From: Aurantiochytrium sp. KH105
Taxonomy: Eukaryota > Sar > Bigyra > Thraustochytrida > Thraustochytriidae
Direction: 5' to 3'
Assembly: GCA_003116975.1 (NCBI GenBank)
Contig: BGKB01000072.1
Span: 162,577 to 226,576, forward strand
DNA length: 64,000 bases
The stretch's first letter is position 1. Every line of letters begins with the position of its first letter. The translations under genes were made by a program, and so were the position numbers. The notes under the pieces were generated by a model, which saw only the letters and a list, made by a program, of their open reading frames with translations, searched no databases and was not told the origin of the DNA. Positions 26,447-36,264 of this stretch are shown here, piece by piece.

Positions 26447-27352
26447 ATGGTGCTCAAGGCGGGACGCGGGCGGCTCGCCCGCAATGGCGGCAAGGCGGAT
26501 CGGTTCACGCGCTTCCACCTCGAGACGGACTTCCACGGCCCCAGCGAGACGTGGCTCGCGCGCCAGGGCGCCGTGCGTCGCGCGAGCGCGGCGCCCGCGC
26601 AGGGACGTAGGATGGCGGGGGCCGACGCGGACAAGGCCAACGCCTCTGCGATGGTCTGGGCGAGTCTCGTCCGCGAGGCCCAGGCGGCAAGTGAGAACGC
26701 GAAGCAAGGGTCCTTTGGTACGACCGACCTTTCTAAAGTTCCGCTTGACGACCCCGGTCATTGGCCTGTGCTTGTTGCACCTCGGGCCACGCGTCTCTCC
26801 GATGGAAGCGGGACCCCGGACGCCCTCGAGAACTTGTACATGAGTGCGAACAGCGACGAGGATGGCATCAGCCTTTGCACCACGCCACCTTGCGTCTTCG
26901 AATCGTGCATGGAGGGCGATCTACACGATAAACGCGAGTGGATCTGCCTCTCCAACAAGAGATATGCTGAGGCGGTCAAAGATATGGACGCAGATGCGGA
27001 TGAAGCCGAGTCCGCCGCCTCTGTCGCCGCTGCTGCTTCTGCTGCTGCTCTGGATTCTGCTCTGGATCCTCCTCCTGCCGTGGGCACGCCTTTGGCGGCG
27101 ACTTTGGGGCCGGGACTTGTTGATGCCTCCGACGCTGCTGATTGGCTTATTGTAGATATGTGCGCCGAAGCGGGCATCGAATCCTGCAGCAGTGGCGCCT
27201 CCGACACCTCGACTTTGCTCGAAGAAGAGGTCGATGACATTGACGTAGTCGAACCCGCTCCCGTCTTCCAAGCCGTCACGACCAGCGATGACCGAGACGA
27301 TGCGACTTCAACGGGAACTCACTCTGCAAGCGAATCCTTGCTCGCACTGTAA
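26447..27352 (+). CDS. Acidic protein of unknown function
   Basis: 301 residues, not recognised. The first ~55 residues are basic and could be a targeting region; a second ATG at 26612 (MAGADADKANAS) is an alternative start. The body is acidic with an Ala-rich stretch (about 183-205), two Asp/Glu clusters, and short hydrophobic segments (DAADWLIVDMCAEAG, REWICLSNKRYAEA). Mostly disordered by composition. No domain seen. Confidence 0.6.
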   Translation: MVLKAGRGRLARNGGKADRFTRFHLETDFHGPSETWLARQGAVRRASAAPAQGRRMAGADADKANASAMVWASLVREAQAASENAKQGSFGTTDLSKVPLDDPGHWPVLVAPRATRLSDGSGTPDALENLYMSANSDEDGISLCTTPPCVFESCMEGDLHDKREWICLSNKRYAEAVKDMDADADEAESAASVAAAASAAALDSALDPPPAVGTPLAATLGPGLVDASDAADWLIVDMCAEAGIESCSSGASDTSTLLEEEVDDIDVVEPAPVFQAVTTSDDRDDATSTGTHSASESLLAL

Positions 27353-27871
27353 GGACTGCCGAGTTGGGTCGTACCCGGCTTTTTCTTCGGGCGAGTCCTT
27401 CTTCTCCGCCTCTTGCTGCGCTACGTAGGTGTCGACATTTTTCTTTTTGACTCTGGTAGTGCTGTCATCTCAAGTGATGACAACTTTTCTTCTTTTCTCA
27501 TTTCCGAGCCGGACTTGCGGCGAGGTACTCATTCTTCTCGCCTTTTTGCTGGTTCATTAATTTCCCAAAACACTTTCATCTTCTTTCCACGAAAACTGTT
27601 GAACAACGCTGTGGCGGTGGCGGCACGTGCCCATCTTTGTTGAATCAGGTTGATTTTCTTTTTGAAAAAAAATCGAACCATCTTTGCTCTCATGCAATGT
27701 GGTCTGAGCGAAACGTTTCCGTTCTTCGTTCGCACATGCATTTTTTTTTCAGCGCCCCATCTTTTACTTCGAAGCACGAGCAAACATACGCCAAGAAACT
27801 ATAAAAAATTCAACTTGCTTTCATACATTCATTCATTCACTGATTTGTGTCAAGGGTGGCTGAGAATCATT
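27353..27871. other. Convergent intergenic region
   Basis: T-rich stretch between convergent genes with several T/A runs and an ATTCATTCATTC block (about 27827-27840). Probably both 3' UTRs. Confidence 0.4.
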
Positions 27872-29206
27872 TCAGGTTTGCTCATGGTTAAAGACAACCT
27901 CGGTCCAATGCTCGCGATCTTGGCTCAGCATCGGAGACGCGGCGTTGTCCACGTTAACAGGGTCGATCGAAGGGTTCACCTGGGCCCAAAAGTCGCACAT
28001 GGCTTGCGCATCGCGAGGCGTGTTAAAGAGAGAATCGACGCGTGCGTCAGGAAACACAAGATTAAGAGTGTCGCGTAAGAGCTCCTGCTTGATGGCCAGC
28101 TGATCACGCGTGTAGCACGTCATGTCTGGAAACCGATTGACCTCGAGTAGATAAGGCTTAAGATCTGCATCAAACAGAACGTCGAAACCAAGAATCATAA
28201 GATGGCGCCCATACGTGTACCGCGGCGTGTTGGGCAGCGCAGGATCGGTCTGTTGAGAAGCCACACGAAAGGTCGCGCCCAAAGCATCGCGAATCAACTC
28301 ATCCACGCTACGCTTAGCAGCATCAATCTGATTGAGAGAAAAGTTCCGCTGGAGCTCTTCCCAAGCCTGAGAAAGTCGCATCGTGACGGGAAGTTGCTCC
28401 TTTGTGGCCTCTTTGCCGGCCTCATCGCCCGAGGCCTCGGAAGCCTCGGATGAGGTCACCGACGCTCTCTCCTCAGCAGCTCTTTCCTCGTCCTGAAGCG
28501 CGAACTTTCCCAAAGCAGCGACAATGTCCTCTTCGTCCATGAGAACAGACGGGTACAGCGCGTGCTCCGTCTCGTCAAGTCCACGGAGCGCCTGAAGAAG
28601 CGTGAGCGAGTACTCGAGCAGCCCGCGGTCTCCGTCTGAGTTGTTCACAGACGTATTGGTGAGGTGCGCGCGGCGATCATTCACGGCCATTTGGTACTTG
28701 TTTGTGCAGCGCCGCGCAAAGCCCTCGTGGTAGCGAAAGGCCCGAGGCTCGCGCGTGGCACCAGCAACAGTGACGAGTACATAGACGCGCATGTCCCACT
28801 TGTGACCCTGCAGCAGACACGGACGGTCCACGTACGACTGGGCCACGCAGCTTGACTGCATGAGGCGGTAGCGAAGTTGCGGCGAAAGGTCGTCGCGCCG
28901 TGACACAATGTGCACGCCTCGACCTCGCGAGGTGTTGTCAACCTTGACGACGAATTTGCGTTCGCCGCCTTGCGCATCGACGAGGGCCCAGAAACGCTCC
29001 CATTCCTCGCGCGAGGCGTTCTCATCCAGCTCGCCCGTGACTGGGTTCCACATAAAAGTCCCAGGCAGATGTTTGGCGAGCGCCGCATCTTTGCGTGCAA
29101 GGCTCGCGAGGCCCGTCTTGGTTCCGATACGCTTCGACAGCGGCCCCGGCAGGCTGTACACCTCCATGTGCCGCAGCGCGCGGCAGTACACAGGCGGAAG
29201 GTCCAT
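27872..29206 (-). CDS. Tubulin-tyrosine-ligase-like (TTLL) ATP-grasp enzyme
   Basis: 444 residues. TTL-domain motifs: LARKDAALAKHLP near the N-terminus, KVDNTSRGRGVHIV (ATP-binding loop, about 82), QSYVDRPCLLQGHKWDMRVYV (about 117-138), HLTNTSVN (about 182), LGFDVLFDADLKPYLLEVN (about 345-365) with the metal-binding E-x-N. TTLLs add Tyr, Glu or Gly to tubulin tails using ATP. The subfamily is not decided by the sequence alone. An acidic insert (about 245-275) splits the domain. It is a compact, domain-only form with no long C-terminal microtubule-binding extension. The ATG at 29206 is close to the normal domain start. Confidence 0.9.
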   Translation of the reverse strand: MDLPPVYCRALRHMEVYSLPGPLSKRIGTKTGLASLARKDAALAKHLPGTFMWNPVTGELDENASREEWERFWALVDAQGGERKFVVKVDNTSRGRGVHIVSRRDDLSPQLRYRLMQSSCVAQSYVDRPCLLQGHKWDMRVYVLVTVAGATREPRAFRYHEGFARRCTNKYQMAVNDRRAHLTNTSVNNSDGDRGLLEYSLTLLQALRGLDETEHALYPSVLMDEEDIVAALGKFALQDEERAAEERASVTSSEASEASGDEAGKEATKEQLPVTMRLSQAWEELQRNFSLNQIDAAKRSVDELIRDALGATFRVASQQTDPALPNTPRYTYGRHLMILGFDVLFDADLKPYLLEVNRFPDMTCYTRDQLAIKQELLRDTLNLVFPDARVDSLFNTPRDAQAMCDFWAQVNPSIDPVNVDNAASPMLSQDREHWTEVVFNHEQT

Positions 29207-30395
29207 TCTCCTCCAACTGCTTCTTCCTCCCCTCCTCGGTCTTCTTCTCGTTCAGGTTTTGCGCCACGGGCTCCAGCTCCTACAGCCCCTGCCAAGCACA
29301 GGCGTTTGCCTGTTTGCCTGTTCGTTCGTTTGTTTGTTTGTTGGTTTTCTCAGCGAGGTCCTGGTCCACGTCCTCCCTCCCGCGTTCCCTTCGATTCGCG
29401 CGCGGCCGTGCTCTGCGCTGCGCGGCAGCTGGCTGGCTGGCGGCTGGCGACGAGGGTCTGGCCGCTAGCAGCCTCGCGTGCGGGCTTCGGCTCTTCACGC
29501 CAGCGTCCTCATCCTGCCGCGCGCCGCCCGAGGCCGGCTTTCGAGGTCTGCCTTCTGCCACTGTCGGGAGATGCGATCGGGGCACCCGAATTCGGGGGCC
29601 CCGCCTCCGACGAGCCAGCCGCGTCAGCCACACCACTGCCAGCTCTTTGCGGCGATTCTCGACTTGCGCGGCCGGGGACAAGGGCTCTATCGACGCGCTG
29701 CGAGTGCGTCATCGCGAGCTGCAGCGACATAAGCTGAAGCTGCAGCTGCAGCTGCTGTGTGGGGCGGGCGAGCGTTGACTTCAGGGGAGGGGCTGGAGGG
29801 CGCAGAAGTTCTAGAGGTGACAAGCGATGTAGAAGGGATGAAGATGCTAAAAGTGTGAGGAACCTGAAAGAGATCATCATGAGGGGTGGGACACTTTCCC
29901 TCGATGGGTTGGCCGGGTTGGCGGCGGCAGCAGCAGCAGCAGCAACATGAAGAACTGACGCTGCTATGTGTAGGCTAAAGCTTATGTTATTATGAAGCAG
30001 GATTGTTTGTTTGCCAGGGAAGTCATTATCATCGCTTGATCGCAAGAGGAACGGATAAGCAAGCGCATGGACGACACGTAGACGCGCATTTGTTCATAAA
30101 CGGTCATGCCTTCATGGTAATCCCTGTTAGGAAATACCGAGCCCGCAGGACTTTGATCAATGGTCTGACACAAGTAAAACTCCGCTCTGCTCGCAGCAGA
30201 CCTGACCGTGTCATGGTTCCGCATTTCATCGAAATGGGACCAGGAATCGCCCAACAGCTTCTTTTCGCGTCTCTCATTCAGGCTTCTGACGCGCGCATTT
30301 ACTTTTTTCATCATGTACTGGCGCGAATATCGATGCAACACGAGGCACGGTCCAAATGCACCGTCCCATTTCCTATCTCTCTCTCCCGCAAGATT
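29207..30395. other. Divergent intergenic region
   Basis: Between the TTLL gene and the plus-strand gene downstream. It includes TTCGTTTGTTTGTTTG repeats (about 29325-29343) and a GCAGCAGCAGCA run (about 29925-29945). Short open frames are not supported. Confidence 0.4.
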
Positions 30396-32606
30396 ATGAA
30401 ACCCATGCATGCATCCCTTGCTCTCGCAGCGGCACCCCCCAAGCTACTTGCCGTGGCAGTCGGCTTCTGCAATGCAGCTTCTCCTCGCTTTCTTTGCCAT
30501 CATCGTCTCTCTCTCCATATCTCTCGCTCAGATCGATTCGATCCACGTTCGTTCGTTCGCTCGTTCGTTCGTTCGTTCACTCGTTTCATTCGCGCTTCGA
30601 GTTCTCCCGCAATCGAAACCCGCAATCCCAAATCTGAGCCTCCGCATCGCCAGCTAGCCCGCCCGCCCGCCCGCCAGGTCGAGCTCGATCGCGAGGCGCG
30701 AGCAGGCCTGCGCGCGAGTCCCGCAAGCCTCTGCGCCGCGCGCAGGACCCGCGCGCGCGCCCCCGCTCCCCGCGGCCGCCCGCGCGCACGCGGCCGCGCG
30801 AGGTCCCGACGCACGAGCTCAAGAAGAATTGGGAACCAGGCCGCGGGCCCGGCGGCACCGACGCCGCCGGCGGCCGAGGGCGACGCGGCGGCAGCGGCCG
30901 GCGGCGACCGCGTCTCCTGCGCCGCCGAGACCGCGCGCGAAGCATGCCCAGGCCCGCGGACCACGGCGCCGCGCGGCGCTTCGGTCCTCGAGAAACACGT
31001 GCGCGAGGACGACCTGCTCCTAGGGGACCTGGGAGAGGAGGAGGACGAGGCGGACGAGGGCGAGAACCTGGAGAACGCGCCGGAAAAGACGCCTCTGACG
31101 CACATGCGATCGGAGAAATTCGACTCCGTCAACGAATCGGAGAGAGCGATGCTGCGCGCCGTCCATATGGAGCTCATGAACCGCTGGCGCGGGCGCTGGA
31201 CGAGCGACGAGCTTGCCTCGCTGCGGGTCTTGCAAAATATCTGGGAAGCCAAACGCACCTTCGAACCCGCCTTGACTGCAGAGGTCTTCCGCACGATTGC
31301 TAGCAAGTCTCAGGCGCACTTTCTCACCGACTTTATGGAGCACATTGGGAGCTCGATTATTAAAGAAATCCTGGCTCATCCTGCAGACACGACACCTGCC
31401 GGACAAGAAGTGCTCGGGTTTCACACAAGCGTGCTGGTCTGCGCGGCGCAGTACATGTCGAGTGTCATCTTTGAAACTTCCGAGCTACCATTGGAGCTCC
31501 TCGAAACCTTTTACGAGCTTGTCAGCTGCGGAGCGCCCTTCTATCGCACGGTTTGGCCGTTCGTGTACGGACGAGGCCCTTCTGTCGGTGAAAATGAAAT
31601 GGAAAACAACCAGAGCCGGAAGGCAAGCAGCGCAAAATCGAAGAAATCGGGGAACGACCTTGATGATGACCATGACGATGATGAGGGAAGCCGAGCCTTT
31701 CAATTTCTTGACATTCTGGCGGCCTTCCCAACATGGCAGGCTCGTTTGGAGATTTGCGACCTTGTTCACGGGTACAATTATAAGTCCTCATATCACTTCT
31801 CATTGGATCCAATGTTTGAAATTGCTTCTAATGCGACGCGTCAATACAAATCGGTGAGGCTCGAAGAAGAGCTGCGGGTGAAACGAATTGGCGAAACAGC
31901 CAAACGGCCTCAAGTGGCGCTGGCCAAGTTGCAGCATCTTAGCGAGTTGCTCGCGTTGTACGGGATTGCGGGCATGTCACTCGAGGAAATTGGCGAGCTG
32001 CTGTCAAGGTGCCGCTACAACGATCTGCGCACGTGCTTTGAATTGCGCGCATTTACGGAGTATTGGGCAGAACCTCTCATCGCTGCCGTCGCCCAAGTCG
32101 AAGTGGATGAAACATGCCGTTACGTACATCGCATTGTAGAATGGTGCGCTTCATATCTCATTGAGGAAATATCCACGCAAGTACGCGTGCGACACTTGGT
32201 ACTTTTGACGCGTCTGCTTAGCACCTCGGCACAATGTCCTGCCTCTTTCGAGCTCTACACAACGCAGAAAGAAATCGTGCGCCTTGCCGAGTACGGAAAC
32301 TTCTTCTTTATAATCGACGCGCTTCTCTCGGGCAATGCGGACCTGTACGACGAGAATGACAGCGTATTGGATCCTACCTCGCGAGAAATGCAGGCGATTC
32401 TTCTTTCGCCTCTTTTTTACGCTTGGGATTGGATTTCACCTCCTCGTTCCAAGGCAGTCTTGTTGCACTTTCGCACGAGCGATCATCAAAGGTTGCAGCT
32501 TGGTCGTAAACGAAGATCCAAATATGAAGCATCGGCCAAAAGGCAAGAGGAAAAATCACGAAAGGAGAAAGGTCTCATCGGTCGCATTCGGTCCAATTGG
32601 AAATGA
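30396..32606 (+). CDS. Large protein of unknown function, start uncertain
   Basis: 736 residues from the ATG at 30396. Clear coding character (GC-rich third positions, acidic EEEDEADEGENLE) starts only near 30,880, while 30,530-30,680 is TTCG and GCCC repeat DNA that looks like leader. The next in-frame ATG is 31104, which would cut off obvious coding sequence. The real start may therefore use a missed upstream exon or a non-ATG codon. The body is an all-helical protein of about 500 residues with segments such as FQFLDILAAFPTWQARLEIC and FELRAFTEYWAEPLIAAVAQ, an acidic insert (DLDDDHDDDEGS) and a basic C-terminus (KRRSKYEASAKRQEEKSRKE). Family not recognised. Confidence 0.6.
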   Translation: MKPMHASLALAAAPPKLLAVAVGFCNAASPRFLCHHRLSLHISRSDRFDPRSFVRSFVRSFTRFIRASSSPAIETRNPKSEPPHRQLARPPARQVELDREARAGLRASPASLCAARRTRARAPAPRGRPRARGRARSRRTSSRRIGNQAAGPAAPTPPAAEGDAAAAAGGDRVSCAAETAREACPGPRTTAPRGASVLEKHVREDDLLLGDLGEEEDEADEGENLENAPEKTPLTHMRSEKFDSVNESERAMLRAVHMELMNRWRGRWTSDELASLRVLQNIWEAKRTFEPALTAEVFRTIASKSQAHFLTDFMEHIGSSIIKEILAHPADTTPAGQEVLGFHTSVLVCAAQYMSSVIFETSELPLELLETFYELVSCGAPFYRTVWPFVYGRGPSVGENEMENNQSRKASSAKSKKSGNDLDDDHDDDEGSRAFQFLDILAAFPTWQARLEICDLVHGYNYKSSYHFSLDPMFEIASNATRQYKSVRLEEELRVKRIGETAKRPQVALAKLQHLSELLALYGIAGMSLEEIGELLSRCRYNDLRTCFELRAFTEYWAEPLIAAVAQVEVDETCRYVHRIVEWCASYLIEEISTQVRVRHLVLLTRLLSTSAQCPASFELYTTQKEIVRLAEYGNFFFIIDALLSGNADLYDENDSVLDPTSREMQAILLSPLFYAWDWISPPRSKAVLLHFRTSDHQRLQLGRKRRSKYEASAKRQEEKSRKEKGLIGRIRSNWK

Positions 32607-32825
32607 AATGATACACGTTAGCCGACAGGCGATGTACTCTATCTATAGACAAGCAAATCAAATCAAAATACAATCAAGCACTGTAAAGGTCGACATTTTG
32701 TATGATTTTGGCCGAACAAAGGTGAAACATGGCAATGAAGGAACAGAACAAGAGAGCAAAAGGTACAAAATCGATCAACGTAAAAGAAGGGGGGGGGGGG
32801 AAGAAGATACGGATGGCCCGATACA
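32607..32825. other. Convergent intergenic region with a G tract
   Basis: Short gap between convergent genes. A run of about 11 G (about 32790-32800) lies close to the 3' end of the WDR74-like gene. Confidence 0.4.
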
Positions 32826-34256
32826 TTACCGTCGTCGCTTCTTGGGGGGCTGCGAAGACCCCGTTTTTGCACCGGTTTTTGATTGCCTTGAGCGTGTGTC
32901 TTTGGCTTTGCTACCCTTCTTCTCGTCGGCGTCTTCGTCTTCATCTTCGTCTTCGTCGCTATCACCGACAAGGTCGTCTTCATCAAAGTCACCAACCACG
33001 TCACTCTCATCGGGAATGGGCTCAAGATGCCTCTTCTTTTCGGTGCTTTCATCAGCACTCGGAGGCTGGGGCGGTGCCTGCGAACTAAAGAGCATTGACG
33101 TGAGCTGCTGGCGCGCGTAAATCCGGGACTTAACAAGGCCAGTCTCGAGGTCTCCGATCACAAGGTGGCGGTCAAGGCCGCCGGCGCAAATCAATGGCAA
33201 TGTCGGGTGCTTGACCACTGAGCGAATGGAACCATTGAGGGATTTGAAGCTCTTTACCACCTTGCCCTGGCGAAAGTCCACGCATCGCAGACCGCCAACC
33301 GCATCACCGACAGCAACAGTATGCTCGTCAATCGTGTCGATCGAGGTAAGGTGTCGCGACTCAGCGGAAACGTTCTTTTGATACAGCTCCGTGGCCGTCT
33401 TGAGCTCTACGCTTGCAACAGCGCGGCGCTGCGCGCGCGTGTCGTACAGGCGCACGTAGCCATGGCCTGTGCAGGTTGCCACCCGCTCGGGCGTTCCGCC
33501 CCCAATGGCTTGTTTGGGGCCCTTCTCTGCATTCTCAACGGGGCCCATAAAGCAAATTCCAGTGACCCAGACCGGGATGCGCATATCGAGGTAGTCATGC
33601 GCGACGTTTTTCGCGTGAAAGCAGCGTTGCCATTTTTCCGTGTCCCAGAGCGAGAGAAGCGTTTCCTTCCCGCCGGCGGCCAGGAGGCCACTCGTCGGGC
33701 TGAGGCGCATGCGCGAAAAGGCCTCGCCAGTCAATTTGTGACTACTGATAAGGCTCGAGCCAAAAACGTCTTCATTTTTGCTCGCGTCGGGGTCAAAGCC
33801 TGCGATTTGAACCGTACCGTCAGCACTTGAAACGATCACGCGATCCGGAAGCACATCGAGCCCTGTGCACGGACTCCCGGGTTTGACAGACTTGCATTGG
33901 ATTGGTGCAGGCGCTTCGAGAAAGACAGTCTTGTCGGCGTCCTCCTTTTCCTCGTCGCCCTTGCCTTTGCCCTTGCCTTTGCCCTTGCCCTTGCCCTTGC
34001 CCTCGGTCGTCGAGGGGCCAGTCGCGCCAAGCGCCAGAGGCAGTCGGATCAGGCGCAGTCCCGACTCGCGGAGGACAGCGAGCACGCCTGCGTCTTCTTG
34101 CGTTTCCCGAGCCCACGCGAGCGCCTCGATGCTGTCGAGGCGGCGAGGTTTGCCGCTCCGCACAAGAGTCTTGCCGCTCGTGGGCGCCCAGACCTTGACG
34201 AGGCCCAGGATGTCGCCCGTCACCACGCGAAAGGGGTCTTCTTCTTTGCTAGTCAT
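32826..34256 (-). CDS. WDR74/Nsa1-like WD-repeat ribosome biogenesis protein
   Basis: 476 residues. A seven-bladed WD40 layout is recognisable: GDILGLVKVWAP at the start, GLLAAGGKETLLSLWDTEKW, CTGHGYVRLYDTRAQRR, VGDAVGGLRCVDFRQGKVVK, then SIRSVVKHPTLPLICAGGLD, RHLVIGDLETG and KSRIYARQQLTSMLF. The G-x-V-R-x-Y-D-T-R-x-x-R-R block and the S-I-R-S-V-x-x-H-P...G-L-D-R segment are typical of WDR74/Nsa1, a nucleolar 60S assembly factor linked to an AAA ATPase. A (Gly-Lys)x7-8 run interrupts blade 2 (about residues 87-100). The C-terminus is acidic then basic, ending PPKKRRR, a nuclear signal. Confidence 0.88.
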   Translation of the reverse strand: MTSKEEDPFRVVTGDILGLVKVWAPTSGKTLVRSGKPRRLDSIEALAWARETQEDAGVLAVLRESGLRLIRLPLALGATGPSTTEGKGKGKGKGKGKGKGDEEKEDADKTVFLEAPAPIQCKSVKPGSPCTGLDVLPDRVIVSSADGTVQIAGFDPDASKNEDVFGSSLISSHKLTGEAFSRMRLSPTSGLLAAGGKETLLSLWDTEKWQRCFHAKNVAHDYLDMRIPVWVTGICFMGPVENAEKGPKQAIGGGTPERVATCTGHGYVRLYDTRAQRRAVASVELKTATELYQKNVSAESRHLTSIDTIDEHTVAVGDAVGGLRCVDFRQGKVVKSFKSLNGSIRSVVKHPTLPLICAGGLDRHLVIGDLETGLVKSRIYARQQLTSMLFSSQAPPQPPSADESTEKKRHLEPIPDESDVVGDFDEDDLVGDSDEDEDEDEDADEKKGSKAKDTRSRQSKTGAKTGSSQPPKKRRR

Positions 34257-35376
34257 GGTTTGTGCGGTCTCCTAGATCCTCGTGCTGGCCTCGTGTCCTC
34301 TCGGCCCGTCTCGTCTCGTCTCTTCTCGTCGCGCAGCCCCCGCGAGCCGGGCGAGAGAGAGCAAGAGGGAGAAAGGGTCGTCGATCCCGTTTTGCGTGCA
34401 ATGACCACTGGCCAAGACCTGCCGTCCCCGCGAGGACCCCTCCCCGTAAGGTGTGTACTTTTGTGGAGAAGATTTGCGTTGCGATGCGAGGCAGGCGAGA
34501 ACAAGCACAAGACAGCCGCCAGCCCTCTGACGACGACAAAGTACAGCTTGGCTGGTTGGCGCTATACCAAGGAACTTGAAGAAGACCTTTTGCTTTGTCT
34601 TCAGTGGCAGCCAAAGCCCGCCGCCAAGGAGTGAAAGGCAAGAACATTTGGGTAATATTGCTGATGACACTGACAAGACAAGGGGCCAAAAGCAAGCAAA
34701 CACGAGTTGAGCTCGCACGCATTGCACAGCACGCAGCGCAGCTGACAGACATCGCTCCCGACGCTTTCCTCGGCCGACGGCGGCTCGACCCGCGCCCCGT
34801 TCTCTGTTCCACGTTCGGAAGCGCCTCGCTGCGCATCGATCGGCGTGAGCTTGTCTTTTCCCCGTCCAATGGGAAGCTAGCTCTGTTGCGCAGGCCACAC
34901 CCTCCCGCACAAACTCCACTCGCCTCAGCTCCGTCGCTGCCTTTGCCTTGCATCTATCTGCCCCGGCGGGGGTCCCGTGCGGCGCTCGCTGGCCGATGCT
35001 CACAGGTCGCCTTGCCATCGTCCCGTGCGCTCTCTGGCAGCTGGCTGCAGGTAATAACAAGGCCCAGACAGCACTTGGATAGCAGTCTCGAAATCCAAGG
35101 CCCGAGCCAGCAAGCGAGCAAGCGAGCAAGCGAGCAAGCAAGCAAGCACGCGCTGCAGCTGCTGCAGCCCCGCACGGCACGTGCACGCGCGAGGCGTGCG
35201 GGAGGTGCCACGCTAGCTGGCGAAAGAAAGCAGGCGCGCGAGCGGGCGGGCGGGCGAGCGAGCGAGGAGGACGCAGACGCCGAAGCAGACGCGGAACTCG
35301 ACCCCGAGACCGCCCGCGACGCGGAGACCACTGCAACAGCAGCAGCGGCAGCACGAGCGGCGGCGAGGACGGCAAG
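34257..35376. other. Divergent promoter region with AGCAAGCG repeats
   Basis: Between WDR74 (minus) and the first CDF transporter (plus). Contains AGCA/AGCGAGCA repeats (about 35107-35150), GAGCGGGCGGGCGGGC, then a GC-rich leader. A long plus frame here (34595-35584) is compositional and overlaps the CDF gene out of frame. Confidence 0.45.
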
Positions 35377-36264
35377 ATGGCGGCCGTGTCGCGAGGCGCA
35401 GAGGACGGCGGCGACGCGGTGCGGCGGTCGCACCACGCGCGGAACGTGGCGCTCCTCGCGGTGGTCTTCGTGCTCTTTGGCGGCTTCGCGCTCGCGGAGA
35501 TCTTTGCGGCGTTTGCAAGCTCAAGTCTTTCGCTCCTGGGAGATGCAGCAAGCATGGTCGTTGACTCGCTCACGTACGCGCTAAACATGCTCGCCGAGCG
35601 CCGCAAGGGTCTCGGCATCTCGGAGCGCACGCGCATCAAGCTCGAGCTCTTCATCCCGCTCGCCAGCGTGACTGCGCTCTTTGCCACGAGCGTCTACGTC
35701 CTCGAGCAAGCCATCACCACCATTCTCAACCCGCCGGCCTCGAGTCAAACTGGTGACACCACCATGCTCGTCTTTAGCACGGTCAATCTCGTCATCGACG
35801 TCATTAGCGTTTTCAACTTTGCTCGGGTCAACCGCTTGCTTGGCTATGCCGTCACGGACGTGCTTGAGGCCGAGGCTGGGCAAGGCGTGGAGGACGACGA
35901 CGTGGAGGACGACGAAGCTGACGGCGACCTCGGCTACAGCGTGAATGGTAATGAAGGCGGCGCGATGCTCGTCGCAGACAGCGACATGGAGCAGAGTTTG
36001 CTCGCCCCAGAACGCGCCTCCATTGCTTTGCAGCACAAATCCAACACAAACATGTGCAGCGCCTACACGCACGTTATTGCTGACACGATGCGTAGCATTG
36101 CGGTCATGATTGCAGCCGCGCTCTCTCTCTCCTTCGACTCTATCAATGCCGACGTTGCCGATGCTTGGGCCGCTGTCGCGGTTTCGGTCATCATTTTTCT
36201 TTCGCTCTTTCCCCTGCTCAGGGGCCTGGTGCAAAAATACCGCCAGCTCAAGCACCACCAATGA
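35377..36264 (+). CDS. Cation diffusion facilitator (CDF) family transporter, paralog 1
   Basis: 295 residues, about six membrane segments (roughly 24-44, 46-66, 84-104, 118-140, 229-250, 262-285). TM2 is SLSLLGDAASMVVD and TM5 region is MCSAYTHVIADTMRS. CDF carriers export Zn, Mn, Fe or similar divalent cations against protons. TM5 keeps the H-x-x-x-D metal pair, but the TM2 position that is His (Zn type) or Asp (Fe/Mn type) is Ser here, followed by the conserved Asp. The TM4-TM5 loop is acidic rather than His-rich. The protein stops about 10 residues after TM6, so the usual cytoplasmic metal-sensing domain is missing. First of three tandem copies. Confidence 0.88.
   Translation: MAAVSRGAEDGGDAVRRSHHARNVALLAVVFVLFGGFALAEIFAAFASSSLSLLGDAASMVVDSLTYALNMLAERRKGLGISERTRIKLELFIPLASVTALFATSVYVLEQAITTILNPPASSQTGDTTMLVFSTVNLVIDVISVFNFARVNRLLGYAVTDVLEAEAGQGVEDDDVEDDEADGDLGYSVNGNEGGAMLVADSDMEQSLLAPERASIALQHKSNTNMCSAYTHVIADTMRSIAVMIAAALSLSFDSINADVADAWAAVAVSVIIFLSLFPLLRGLVQKYRQLKHHQ

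Noticed and set aside
34595-35584. 329-residue plus-strand open frame before CDF paralog 1
   Set aside because: Low-complexity, overlaps the CDF gene in another frame; no domains.
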